Shown here one piece after another: positions 9,655 to 17,241 of a stretch of 64,000 bases of DNA; the stretch's first letter is position 1, and each line of letters opens with the position of its first letter. This DNA comes from Saprospiraceae bacterium. Lineage in GTDB: Bacteria > Bacteroidota > Bacteroidia > Chitinophagales > Saprospiraceae. Below the pieces are notes generated by a model. The model had not been told where the DNA came from. It saw only the letters and a list, made by a program, of their open reading frames with translations, and did no database searches. Location of the stretch: positions 868,001 through 932,000 of the forward strand of contig JADJPZ010000004.1 of NCBI GenBank assembly GCA_016713025.1, read 5' to 3'. The position numbers and the translations under genes were made by a program.

Positions 9655-9933
9655 TTAATAATTTTGATTACCACATCTTCCGCTAAAACGGTTTTGCATT
9701 TTTTCTTTCATTGTGCTGAATTCTTCGTCATTCATGGCTCGAATTTTTTCCGCAAATGCAAAGGGCGGCATTCCCATTGGTGAAAAACGATTTGCCATCA
9801 TCATTCTACCCATTCCGAATGGTGTAAAGATAAATTTGAGCAATAACACAATGAATAATAATGGTCCTGTAAAGAATACAAATGTTCCTAATAAGGCTCC
9901 TCCGATGATTGGTTTTAAAACTGACTTGTTCAT
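9655..9933 (-). CDS. Small membrane protein with acidic-basic tail (sigma-locus paralogue A)
   Basis: 92 residues. A hydrophobic N-terminal half (about residues 8-37: IIGGALLGTFVFFTGP, LLFIVLLLKFIFTPFG) is followed by a Met- and Phe-rich linker (RMMMANRFSPMGMPPFAF) and a polar helix AMNDEEFSTMKEKMQNRF with a late Cys. The tail resembles that of the 97-residue protein at 10161-10454 (MTDEERQQFKEEWKNRC), so the two look like distant paralogues. It is preceded by two copies of the predicted sigma-dependent promoter. The MxDEE-type helix recalls small Spy/CnrR-like heavy-metal or envelope stress proteins, but that is only a resemblance. Confidence 0.7.
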   Translation of the reverse strand: MNKSVLKPIIGGALLGTFVFFTGPLLFIVLLLKFIFTPFGMGRMMMANRFSPMGMPPFAFAEKIRAMNDEEFSTMKEKMQNRFSGRCGNQNY

Positions 9934-9975
9934 TTTTTTTGATTTTTAAATTTTTAATTTATTTGTTTATAATAT

Positions 9976-10007
9976 GGAAGACGAATGAGCTTTGATTTTA
10001 CTTTAAA
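9976..10007 (-). promoter_or_regulatory. Predicted ECF sigma promoter, copy proximal to the 92-residue gene
   Basis: One of three aligned 32-bp repeats. Read on the minus strand it contains AAAGTAA (putative -35), 14 bases, then CGTC (putative -10). The start codon at 9933 is about 47 bases downstream of CGTC. The same spacing and conserved bases occur at 10069-10100 and 11044-11075. Confidence 0.7.
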
Positions 10008-10068
10008 TGATTTTACTTTTTTATTCTTTTTTTTAAAACCTTAGAATTCCTTTCGCCTTTTATATATA

Positions 10069-10100
10069 GGAAGACGATTGACTTCGATTATTACTTTAAA
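10069..10100 (-). promoter_or_regulatory. Predicted ECF sigma promoter, distal tandem copy
   Basis: Second 32-bp repeat: AAAGTAA then CGTC on the minus strand. It lies directly downstream of the terminator that closes the sigma-factor transcript and 62 bp upstream of the other promoter copy, so the 92- and 47-residue genes appear to have two tandem promoters of the same type. Confidence 0.65.
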
Positions 10101-10106
10101 CAAAAT

Positions 10107-10143
10107 AAAAAAGCCTGTAAATATCTTATCTACAGGCTTTTTT
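10107..10143 (-). terminator. Terminator between the two sigma-locus units
   Basis: AGCCTGTA (10112-10119) pairs with TACAGGCT (10131-10138) around an 11-base loop, with A and T runs on the two sides. It sits 18 bp past the stop of the 97-residue gene and separates it from the next pair of promoters. Confidence 0.8.
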
Positions 10144-10160
10144 ATAATTGATGTTACTTA

Positions 10161-10454
10161 TTAACGATTACATCTATTTTTCCATTCTTCTTTAAACTGT
10201 TGTCGTTCTTCATCCGTCATATTCATCATTTTTTCTCGAAACTTTGGATTGGCAAAGGGTGGTCTTTTATTGCCCCATCCTAAACTTCCTAATAGAATAC
10301 GGCTCAGTAAAAACAAGCCTAAAGCCTGAAAGTAGCTTATCTCTTCTAAGCCAAAAATTGCTGGAATGAGCCAATTCCAAAGTAACATTACAATACCACC
10401 AATAGCAAAAAATATGGCTATGGGTATAAAAATAAAAATGGGTCTGCGTTTCAT
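10161..10454 (-). CDS. Small membrane protein with acidic-basic tail (sigma-locus paralogue B)
   Basis: 97 residues with two hydrophobic stretches (about residues 5-29, FIPIAIFFAIGGIVMLLWNW, and 40-56, YFQALGLFLLSRILLG), then a Pro/Lys linker and a polar helix MTDEERQQFKEEWKNRCNR. It starts five bases after the sigma-factor stop, so translation is probably coupled. Its place would suit an anti-sigma factor, but no zinc-binding anti-sigma motif is present and the N-terminus outside the membrane is very short. It resembles the 92-residue protein downstream. Confidence 0.7.
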   Translation of the reverse strand: MKRRPIFIFIPIAIFFAIGGIVMLLWNWLIPAIFGLEEISYFQALGLFLLSRILLGSLGWGNKRPPFANPKFREKMMNMTDEERQQFKEEWKNRCNR

Positions 10455-10459
10455 TATTA

Positions 10460-11014
10460 TTAAAAATTTAATTCGTTATACAATGGCAAAAGCCTTTTCT
10501 TTAAATGCTTTACAGCATAACCTTTTCGGCTGATAATGGTTTTTAGGTTTTCGCCTGTTTCATCGGCAATCTTTTGCAAGGTTTTGTCTTCTATTTCGTT
10601 TTCTATAAAAACGAAACGTTGATTTTCCGGAAGTTCGTTTAGTGCTTTCATCAATTCATCCCAAATCAATTCCTTAAACATAACCAATTCCGGATTATTG
10701 CTGTCGTCTATGAGCAAAGCATCTTTTATGGAAAAATCACCTTCTTCATCTTCGTAGGTATAATCTTCCAGATTGTCGGTTTTCTTTTTACGGTAAAAGT
10801 CTGTTATTCTATTTCTGGAGACTGAATAGAGCCATGCTCCCGCATTCTCTAACTCATCAAGATTGGACAGATTGGAGAATTGATACCATACTTCCTGTAA
10901 TATGTCTTCTGCATCTTCTACGATATTGACTTTATTTTTGATAAACGAAAACAACTGTTTCCCAAACCGATTGATGGTTTGAGCTACAGTATTATTTTGT
11001 TGTGTATCGTTCAT
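10460..11014 (-). CDS. ECF-type RNA polymerase sigma factor
   Basis: About 184 residues from the ATG at 11014 (MNDTQQNN). Sigma-2 region: FSFIKNKVNIVEDAEDILQE followed by VWYQFSNL and WLYSVSRNRITDFYRKKK. Sigma-4 region: ALNELPENQRFVFIENEIE, then IADETGENLKTIISRKGYAV, a helix-turn-helix. An ATG eight codons upstream (11038) is in frame, but the promoter-like repeat at 11044-11075 would then leave almost no leader, so the inner start is preferred. The repeat also suggests autoregulation. Acidic residues between the domains (EDEEGDFSIKDA) are common in ECF linkers. The signal sensed is unknown. Confidence 0.88.
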   Translation of the reverse strand: MNDTQQNNTVAQTINRFGKQLFSFIKNKVNIVEDAEDILQEVWYQFSNLSNLDELENAGAWLYSVSRNRITDFYRKKKTDNLEDYTYEDEEGDFSIKDALLIDDSNNPELVMFKELIWDELMKALNELPENQRFVFIENEIEDKTLQKIADETGENLKTIISRKGYAVKHLKKRLLPLYNELNF

Positions 11015-11043
11015 CTTTATATTTAAAATTGCATCCATATTTA

Positions 11044-11075
11044 GGATGACGAATGAAGGTGAGAATTACTTTACA
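11044..11075 (-). promoter_or_regulatory. Predicted autoregulatory ECF promoter of the sigma gene
   Basis: Third 32-bp repeat. On the minus strand TAAAGTAA is followed after 14 bases by CGTC, matching the CGTC-type -10 of many ECF promoters. Transcription would start about 20-25 bases before the ATG at 11014. The sequence is conserved against 9976-10007 and 10069-10100 at the -35, the -10 and the TCA before CGTC on this strand. Confidence 0.72.
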
Positions 11076-11092
11076 TGTATAATAAAAAAAAT

Positions 11093-11839
11093 TTAAGTCG
11101 TAAATAAACCAAGATAATCAGTGCGTTCTTGAGATGCTAAATCAATAACATCAAACCTTTTAGCGTGAGAAAATGAACCTACATCACTATCACTGTTGAT
11201 TAAAATTGCTCCCATTAGGATAACGTATTTACAATTGTATTTTGTATTGGCCACCAATACGTTTATCCTTTCATCTATGGCTTCATAAATGACTTCGGTG
11301 GCTTCGTACAAAGGCAATTCTGCATTTACTATTCTCTCTTTTCGTTTGTACAAAATTTGCTCAATGGTATTCATTTGATAATCCATATCGCTCATTTTTC
11401 CTTCTTCGATCTGATTGTTCAAAAGTTTGTTTAAAGCACCTTTTGCAGCTCCGCAGCAGCCACTATTTTTACCCTGGCCATGTCTGTGTATTTCTCCCAA
11501 AGCACCGCTTTTGGTGACACCAATATGGGGTCCATAATAAATAAACACTGCACCATCGTCAGGAACGTGGCTGGCAAAAGCACCCATTCCAGTAAGTCCT
11601 GTAAATGGAAAACCATCTAACCCACCCATTTTGAAGGGTCCCAAAAACTCCTGTGTTCTCGCAGGATATTGAATGCTATTGACATCATCGCTACAAATGC
11701 TATCGGCATACATAATTTGCGATGGTTCTAAATCTAATTGACTTTCTACAAAATCAATAAGTCCATTTACTCCATCTAAAGTAGTAACGGCATTTGGGTA
11801 ATACTTTCTGATGAGTTCTAATTTTTCTCTTTTCTTCAT
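11093..11839 (-). CDS. LCIB/LCIC-type carbonic anhydrase (theta class)
   Basis: 248 residues matching the limiting-CO2-inducible protein B family known from green algae and diatoms and present in some bacteria. Visible motifs are ICSDDVN (C49, D51), GGLDGFPFTGLTGMGAFASH, HVPDDGAVFIYYGPHIGV (H91, H105) and NSGCCGAAKGAL (C128/C129). A Cys-His-Cys zinc site and the Asp near the first Cys are expected in this family, and all candidates are present. The reaction would be CO2/bicarbonate interconversion in the cytoplasm. No signal peptide. The bestrophin-like gene lies 75 bp upstream on the same strand, so the pair may handle bicarbonate together. The family is assigned from motifs; activity is inferred. 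Confidence 0.78.
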   Translation of the reverse strand: MKKREKLELIRKYYPNAVTTLDGVNGLIDFVESQLDLEPSQIMYADSICSDDVNSIQYPARTQEFLGPFKMGGLDGFPFTGLTGMGAFASHVPDDGAVFIYYGPHIGVTKSGALGEIHRHGQGKNSGCCGAAKGALNKLLNNQIEEGKMSDMDYQMNTIEQILYKRKERIVNAELPLYEATEVIYEAIDERINVLVANTKYNCKYVILMGAILINSDSDVGSFSHAKRFDVIDLASQERTDYLGLFTT

Positions 11840-11914
11840 AAAAAATAATGATTAATGGTTAAAGATAAATGGTTTAGATTTGCATTTGTGGTTATTATAA
11901 TGCTTGTGATAAGT

Positions 11915-12899
11915 TTAAAGCAACACCTCATTATACGGTTCTATCTTAGGTGGCAAGTTAGTTTCGTTCAGCATTTCTAAAATATCTATTTCTATATTTC
12001 TGCAAATAAATGAAATAGGAATATCTGCCGCACCATTATCAAAAGGATTTTCACTCGTTTCGCCTATTTGCTCCATCGTCATAAACACCCACGAAATTAA
12101 AACAGAAAATGGAATAACGAGCCAAATACCATATTCGCCAAACTTCCCCATTTCAGTAAGTAATGCAAATGGTAATAATATTATAAATAAATGCACAAAA
12201 ATTCTACTAAACAAACTGTATTGACGAAACAGTGGCGTAGTTTTAATACGTTCACAACCACCTTGTAGGTTATAGAGTTCTGCTAATTGTTTGGTCAAAT
12301 CACTATGTTCATATTCGTCTAACTGTTTATCTTTTTTAGCTTGGTTATGACTTCAAATTGATACTTTAATGTATAGCTGGCAATATTACCTTTATGTTTT
12401 ACTTTTTCGAAAATATCAGATTTGTCCATTTTTTCGAAAAGCTCTTTGATGGCAATATCAAATTCTTTTACTTCTTCTGATTCTGAAACATACTGACGAT
12501 GATAATCTTCATTACCGGTAGCCCAAGGTATGGTTTTTCTTAATTGCAACCGAAGAATATTGATGTATGCGATATGACGCATCAAAAAATCTTTTTGCAG
12601 AGTTTTATCATTTATGAGAGATATAAATGATGCTGCCAATATTCGACTGGTATTGGTGATGCCACCCCACAAACGCCTTGCTTCCCACAGTCTATCGTAA
12701 GCTTGATTATTTTTGAAGCCCACATAAAAAGCCACGGCTGTACCCACAGATGCTACAGGCAGAAATGGGATAGCAATTATTTTTAGATTTAAACTTCATA
12801 CAATGCAACCACTGTAGTACTTAACAACAATGTTCTGATTACATTCTTTCTGCTATATATCCAAGCTGACTGTAAAGTAATGGTCTTGTTTATTAACAT
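11915..12899 (-). pseudogene. Bestrophin-family anion channel, interrupted by two apparent frameshifts
   Basis: Joining three frames gives about 328 residues, the usual length of bacterial bestrophins. Frame one starts at the ATG at 12899 (MLINKTITLQSAWIYSRKNV) and hits a stop at about 12790. Frame two carries PFLPVASVGTAVAFYVGFKN and NQAYDRLWEARRLWGGI, the bestrophin signature. Frame three carries DEYEHSDLTKQLAELYNL, LIILLPFALLTEM and GLVIPFSVLISW-like membrane segments (exactly WLVIPFSVLISWVFMTMEQI) and NPFDNGAADIP, the conserved acidic bestrophin motif. Each break is a -1 shift: one near TTT at 12788-12790, one at A AAA AAG (A6 at 12332-12337). Sequencing indels or real mutation are both possible. 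It starts five bases after the oxidoreductase gene. Confidence 0.8.
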
Positions 12900-12904
12900 A
12901 TTTA

Positions 12905-13537
12905 TTAAATATTTGAAAGTGAAACATATTTAAATATCTCTGTATGATTTTCGGCTTGCTTTACCATAAAATCAGCTACATCGGCACGGTTGATTCCACC
13001 AATGTTGATACCTTTATAAAGTTTGTTTTCGGCACGATATTTTTCGGTTAAAGGTTTATCTTTCAACATACCCGGTCTTACAATTTCCCATTTCATTTTT
13101 GAAGCAGTAATGATTTCTTCCATTTTGGTTTTGTCGGCATACACATCTTTTAATAGAAATTTGAAGAAAAGTTTCATTATAAATCCGTGGTATTTGCCAC
13201 TTTCACCTGCACCAAAGCCTGTCAATATAATGAATGGTATTTTTGTATTCGATTCTGCTTGAACTTCAACCAAAAGTTTTACAAAATCTGAGTATAAAGT
13301 CGTAGCCTTCATACTTGTGCCCGTACCCAATGCTATGATTACGGCATCAGCATTTTCAATAGACTTTTTCAAATCTGCTTTGTTTGTAGCACTTCCTTTT
13401 ATGGTTGTCATATTCGAATGGCTTGGCAAATTGATTTCAGAACGAGACAAGGTCGTTACTTTATGATTTCGCTCTAATGCTCTTTTTACGGTTTCCAGTC
13501 CTACGCCTGCTGATGCACCGATAATTGTTATATTCAT
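12905..13537 (-). CDS. NAD(P)-binding oxidoreductase, NmrA/SDR-like
   Basis: About 210 residues from the ATG at 13537. The N-terminal MNITIIGASAGVGLE is a Rossmann GxxGxxG-type nucleotide site; VIIALGTGTSMKAT and FIILTGFGAGES follow, and the C-terminal part reads WEIVRPGMLKDKPLTEKYR, typical of NAD(P)H-binding proteins of the NmrA/atypical SDR group. A longer frame begins at 13612, but it would cover the promoter-like palindrome at 13560-13600, so the inner start is preferred. The divergent HxlR regulator gene commonly sits beside a redox-linked target such as this one. Substrate unknown. Confidence 0.82.
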   Translation of the reverse strand: MNITIIGASAGVGLETVKRALERNHKVTTLSRSEINLPSHSNMTTIKGSATNKADLKKSIENADAVIIALGTGTSMKATTLYSDFVKLLVEVQAESNTKIPFIILTGFGAGESGKYHGFIMKLFFKFLLKDVYADKTKMEEIITASKMKWEIVRPGMLKDKPLTEKYRAENKLYKGINIGGINRADVADFMVKQAENHTEIFKYVSLSNI

Positions 13538-13559
13538 TTTTATGTTTAAAATTACTTCT

Positions 13560-13600
13560 GCAAAGGTATAAATATAGTATCCAAAATATACTACCTTTGC
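13560..13600. promoter_or_regulatory. Divergent operator/promoter palindrome between the oxidoreductase and HxlR genes
   Basis: GCAAAGGTA (13560-13568) and TACCTTTGC (13592-13600) form an inverted repeat. Each arm, read outward, contains TACCTTTG, matching the Bacteroidota -7 box TAnnTTTG, one for each divergent gene. Nested inside is TAGTAT-7-ATACTA (13575-13593), and a related GGATAC lies at about 13622. The clear -33 box is not evident. An HxlR protein is the obvious candidate binder. Confidence 0.6.
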
Positions 13601-13642
13601 AAAAAATACCACTATCTTTTAGGATACTTAAGCATCATCAAA

Positions 13643-13975
13643 ATGAAGAATAAAGAAAAACAAGTTCAGTTAAGAGATGTCCAAGATGTGATAGAGATCA
13701 TTGGTGGTCGATGGCGTGGAGCTATTTTGGCGAGTCTTTGCGACAAGGCAAAAAGGTTTAACGAACTCAAAAGAGATTTGGGAAGTATCACTCCACGGAC
13801 TCTCACAAAAGAATTGAAATATCTTGAAATGAATAAATTGGTCGATCGCGAAGTTGATGCATCAAGTGCTATATCTGTGGTGTACAGTATCACTGAACAT
13901 GGCAATTCTTTACAACCCTTAATTGGTCAAATAGTGGCTTGGGGTCAAAAACACAGGAAGGTTATAATCGGTTGA
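13643..13975 (+). CDS. HxlR-family transcriptional regulator
   Basis: 110 residues with the winged-helix HxlR pattern: DVIEIIGGRWRGAILASLCD, then KRFNELKRDLGSITPRTLTK and ELKYLEMNKLVDREVD, ending in YSITEHGNSLQPLIGQIVAW. HxlR proteins act as dimers that respond to redox or reactive electrophiles and control a neighbouring divergent gene. The family's usual sensing Cys is near the N-terminus; here the only Cys is in ASLCDKAKRF. Divergent from the NAD(P)-binding oxidoreductase, with the palindrome at 13560-13600 between them. Confidence 0.9.
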   Translation: MKNKEKQVQLRDVQDVIEIIGGRWRGAILASLCDKAKRFNELKRDLGSITPRTLTKELKYLEMNKLVDREVDASSAISVVYSITEHGNSLQPLIGQIVAWGQKHRKVIIG

Positions 13976-14092
13976 TTTAATATTGTGCCGATACAAGACC
14001 AAATTGATGTACTTTTGTCACAACTTGTTACAGCAAGATATCAAATTGTTTTCCTTTTAATTTTTGTATTTCCAACAAAGTAATAAATTTTT

Positions 14093-14275
14093 ATGATAAA
14101 TGATAAATCTTCAAAATATAAAGTCATCTTGTTATGGATCGCAATTATTTTTAGTGCATTTTTAATTTTTGCTGTATGTGTGTCTTGCTATTATTCGCAT
14201 GATTTAATACAATTGTATAAGATCTCATTACCGCTGATGATTGCAATTTTGGCTATAATCAGCTTAAAGAAGTAA
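14093..14275 (+). CDS. Small two-span membrane protein
   Basis: 60 residues with two hydrophobic segments (about 10-31, VILLWIAIIFSAFLIFAVCV, and 40-57, SLPLMIAILAIISL). It starts at an ATG with an AT-rich leader and stands 48 bp before the 440-residue protein gene, with which it may be co-transcribed. No family is recognised. Confidence 0.5.
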   Translation: MINDKSSKYKVILLWIAIIFSAFLIFAVCVSCYYSHDLIQLYKISLPLMIAILAIISLKK

Positions 14276-14323
14276 TTGTTATGTAAATATACTTACACAA
14301 GCTTTTACTAAACATGAAACGAT

Positions 14324-15646
14324 ATGAATTTCTTTCAATTTTTTGAAAACTTAATTTCATCTGTACAAAAGTCAACGAAGCCGCAGCAAAAAGCATGGCT
14401 CAAGCTCCAAGGAGATCATATGACCTTTTGGCGTCAAGGTTACGAACGGCAGTTTGATTTGTCGGAATTGCGTAAGGTCTCAGGTTCAGTATACCCAACT
14501 TCAATTGGCTCAGGTCTATCAGTGTTTGTTAATTTGACCAATCAAAATACAACAATATACGTTCCATCAGATGCCGATGGATTCTCAGATTTATTGAATT
14601 ATTTGCAGAATAAATACCAAATTGCTGCTTCACAGTTTGATTTTTTGATACAAGAGTATCCGAATGAAAACCGACTGCTCTGGCAGCGATATGATTACAC
14701 AAAATCTGCAATTTTAGATGCAAAAGACCCTGAGTCATTGCGAAAAAACCTATGGCAAGGCTTTCAATGTTTTGATCAACCTGAAATAGTATTAGCTTGG
14801 AATAAAAAAATAACAGATTTTGAAATTCTTGATTTTGTGGACTTGTCTGCTGGCGAACGCGGCTTGCCTCATTACATTCGCTTTAAAAAGAAGATCATTC
14901 TTGGCAATTTGGTACTCGAAGATTTTACCATCACGGTGCTCCAAAGCAGGAATGATACACCACCCAAAAACTATCAGGCATATATTTTGATAGAAAATCC
15001 TGGCCAGCACAATTATTATTTGCCTAAAGAGTGCCTTGAAAAAGTGCTCGGAGTGCCTGCTACTTGTCATGAATCAAAGGAAGCATTGACCGCTGTATGG
15101 AACTGGGAAGGTTTAGAAATCAAACTGTCATTTTATTTTGATGGCCCCACGAATGAAGGGTCGGGACATTGTTTTTTCTATCTAACCAACGACCGAAGCT
15201 ACCCGGAATGTTGGCTGAGTGTCGCTCATGAATGGAATTTTGAAGTAACTGAAAGCATGTACCTAAACAAAAATTTTCCTATTTATTTTGATTGGCGAAA
15301 TAATCCCTATGTAGTTCCTACGCCTGAAGGAATACAAAGATCCGATATATATCCCGACAAACCCTATATCATCTGGCGTGATGATTCTACTAAACGTTTC
15401 GGTTTTGCAAATTCCATAAATGCAGTCATTATCCCACAGGAAAAATTGATCTCTCTGAATAGGGAAGTTTGGATGCCTGATAAAGGTGAAAGTGCTGAAC
15501 GCTTAATAGCACAAGTTGAACATGATGGCGAACAGATATGGATAGTTGTCGCTGATGGAAGTTTAGATGATTTCAAGCCTTATGTAGATAAGATTGAGCG
15601 GTTTTTGCAACGAAAAGTCACGGTTTCTAACCCTTGGGGATATTGA
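14324..15646 (+). CDS. Hypothetical cytoplasmic protein, 440 residues
   Basis: No signal peptide or membrane span. The N-terminal 100 residues (AWLKLQGDHMTFWRQGYERQ, IYVPSDADGFSDLLNYLQNK) look like a PH-like or small beta domain. The middle (LPHYIRFKKKIILGNLVLED; CLEKVLGVPATCHES) and the C-terminal part (YVVPTPEGIQRSDIYPDKPY; EQIWIVVADGSLDDFKPYVD) are mixed alpha/beta. Rich in Trp and aromatic residues. I do not recognise a family. It is flanked by a small membrane protein and a convergent DinB gene, which gives no functional clue. Confidence 0.75.
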   Translation: MNFFQFFENLISSVQKSTKPQQKAWLKLQGDHMTFWRQGYERQFDLSELRKVSGSVYPTSIGSGLSVFVNLTNQNTTIYVPSDADGFSDLLNYLQNKYQIAASQFDFLIQEYPNENRLLWQRYDYTKSAILDAKDPESLRKNLWQGFQCFDQPEIVLAWNKKITDFEILDFVDLSAGERGLPHYIRFKKKIILGNLVLEDFTITVLQSRNDTPPKNYQAYILIENPGQHNYYLPKECLEKVLGVPATCHESKEALTAVWNWEGLEIKLSFYFDGPTNEGSGHCFFYLTNDRSYPECWLSVAHEWNFEVTESMYLNKNFPIYFDWRNNPYVVPTPEGIQRSDIYPDKPYIIWRDDSTKRFGFANSINAVIIPQEKLISLNREVWMPDKGESAERLIAQVEHDGEQIWIVVADGSLDDFKPYVDKIERFLQRKVTVSNPWGY

Positions 15647-15697
15647 TAAAAAGTAAAAGACTATTTCGGTGTAAACTTCTATATTAATCCAAAAAAC

Positions 15698-16228
15698 CTA
15701 CCTCTTAAGCATCGGATAATACTTCTCCTCCAAAACCCTAAAATGCCAACGCTGATGTCCTGCCAACATAAAACCTAATGCAAGTGGCCCATATTGCACA
15801 CCGCTGTATCCATGACCATTTTGCAACAGCATATCATCAGTAAAAGACTTGAACATCATGATGGTGGTTCTGCGGATGAGTTTCAATTCATCAAGGATTT
15901 CATCCAATGATCGACGGGTTGCAAGTGCGTTTTTAGCAAATTCATTTTCGTCATAAGGTGTCATTTTTTGTTGATCACCTCTGGCGATAGAGAGGATACG
16001 ATATACAAAAACACGCTCTGTATCTATGTAGTGTTGTAAAATATCACGTAATGTCCATTTTCCTTCAGCATACACCTGATCACCCAGGGCTCTCCACTTG
16101 TCCACAGGTGCATCGTTCAATTCTTGTAAACTCAACTCTAAAGCTTCTACTACGCTCAAGTGGTCATCTGCCAAAGCGATATATCTATCAAAGTATTCGG
16201 GCATGATTTTGATGTCTGATTTTGTCAT
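15698..16228 (-). CDS. DinB-family protein
   Basis: 176 residues of the DinB/YfiT-like four-helix bundle. Metal-binding histidines are in the expected places: LRDILQHYIDTERVF (first His) and MLAGHQRWHFRVLEEKYYP (second and third His). Members bind a divalent metal and are often thiol-dependent transferases or stress proteins; the role here is unknown. It is the last gene of a six-gene minus-strand cluster, 18 bp after the DUF1579-like gene. Confidence 0.88.
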   Translation of the reverse strand: MTKSDIKIMPEYFDRYIALADDHLSVVEALELSLQELNDAPVDKWRALGDQVYAEGKWTLRDILQHYIDTERVFVYRILSIARGDQQKMTPYDENEFAKNALATRRSLDEILDELKLIRRTTIMMFKSFTDDMLLQNGHGYSGVQYGPLALGFMLAGHQRWHFRVLEEKYYPMLKR

Positions 16229-16246
16229 TTTGATCTGTTTGATTTT

Positions 16247-16765
16247 TTAAATTTTACTTAATACCATTTCCCAATTCCATTCCCAACTTAGTCCTTCATC
16301 CACAGAAAATGCCTGGGACCAGATAGGATGATTTGCATTTGTTGCGTCCCATTTATACAGGACTAAAATTTCTTGACCTTTAAAAATATCTTTCGTGAAA
16401 AATTCACCAACCTTGTTTTCAAAACTTCCTACAACCGGATGGGTATCCATTTTTGGATTGCTACTATCGATCCAATAAATAGTCCAAAGCTTTGTGTGGG
16501 TATCAAATAGTCTTACTGCCATACCTTCAAACGGTACACCTTCGAAAATTGAATAATAGTTTTCAATATTTCCCATAAGTGTTTTTCTTAGATGAATTTC
16601 TGATTCAAATGATATCCATTCGGTGCTTCCTACTAATCTTTCCTTTAGTTTGCGATTCTTTACATGCCATTTTCCTTCCAGGAAATCAAAGTCAGAATAA
16701 GTAGAAGTAGCAGAGGGTGCAATGGTCAAGTTTGGATGTGATGATGTGATTTTTGTTAAATCCAT
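16247..16765 (-). CDS. DUF1579-like small beta-barrel protein
   Basis: 172 residues without signal peptide. FDFLEGKWHVKNRKLKERL near the start and the paired strands (GMAVRLFDTHTKLWTIYWID; ILVLYKWDATNANHPIWSQA; WEWNWEMVLSKI) match the DUF1579/lipocalin-like pattern in which the opening FLxGxW motif packs one end of the barrel. It is ten bases downstream of the GNAT gene and probably in the same operon. No ligand is predicted. Confidence 0.65.
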   Translation of the reverse strand: MDLTKITSSHPNLTIAPSATSTYSDFDFLEGKWHVKNRKLKERLVGSTEWISFESEIHLRKTLMGNIENYYSIFEGVPFEGMAVRLFDTHTKLWTIYWIDSSNPKMDTHPVVGSFENKVGEFFTKDIFKGQEILVLYKWDATNANHPIWSQAFSVDEGLSWEWNWEMVLSKI

Positions 16766-16775
16766 TTTCTTTTGT

Positions 16776-17228
16776 TTATTTAGTGCTTAAAAAATAATAA
16801 TTATGTTCTTCATCCAGCTCCCAATCGGTTGCCTTATAAAGTTGATTGGCAATAAGATTTGTCTTTTCTGTTTCTAATGATAAGCCACACGCACCTGTTT
16901 CAATGCCAAATACTCTGCTGGCTTCTATCAATGCTTTGCTAACTCCTTGACCCCTGAATTCCTCAGCCACAAACAGATCGTTCAATAGCCATAATCGCTG
17001 CATCCTAGTAGACGAAAATAAAGGGTATAGCTGCACAAATCCAGCCAACTTGCCTTCTCTTTCACAAAGAAATATTACTGATTCATCACGACTCAATCGG
17101 TCTGTCAAAAACGAAACAGCACTAGCTACATCGCTTTCTTTACGGTAGAAAACCCTGTATTGATCAAAAAGGATCGCCAATCCAGGCACATCATTTATTT
17201 TTGCTTTTTTAATATTGTTGTTTGTCAC
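16776..17228 (-). CDS. GNAT-family N-acetyltransferase
   Basis: 150 residues starting at a GTG. The acetyl-CoA motif A is LFVAEEFRGQGVSKALIEAS (RGQGVS matches Q/RxxGxG/A), preceded by the strand WLLNDLF and followed by GLSLETEKTNLIANQLYKAT, the usual end of the fold. Substrate unknown. Lies 13 bp after the aspartyl-protease-like gene and ten before the DUF1579-like gene. Confidence 0.88.
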   Translation of the reverse strand: MTNNNIKKAKINDVPGLAILFDQYRVFYRKESDVASAVSFLTDRLSRDESVIFLCEREGKLAGFVQLYPLFSSTRMQRLWLLNDLFVAEEFRGQGVSKALIEASRVFGIETGACGLSLETEKTNLIANQLYKATDWELDEEHNYYFLSTK

Positions 17229-17241
17229 TTGTTACTTTTAT

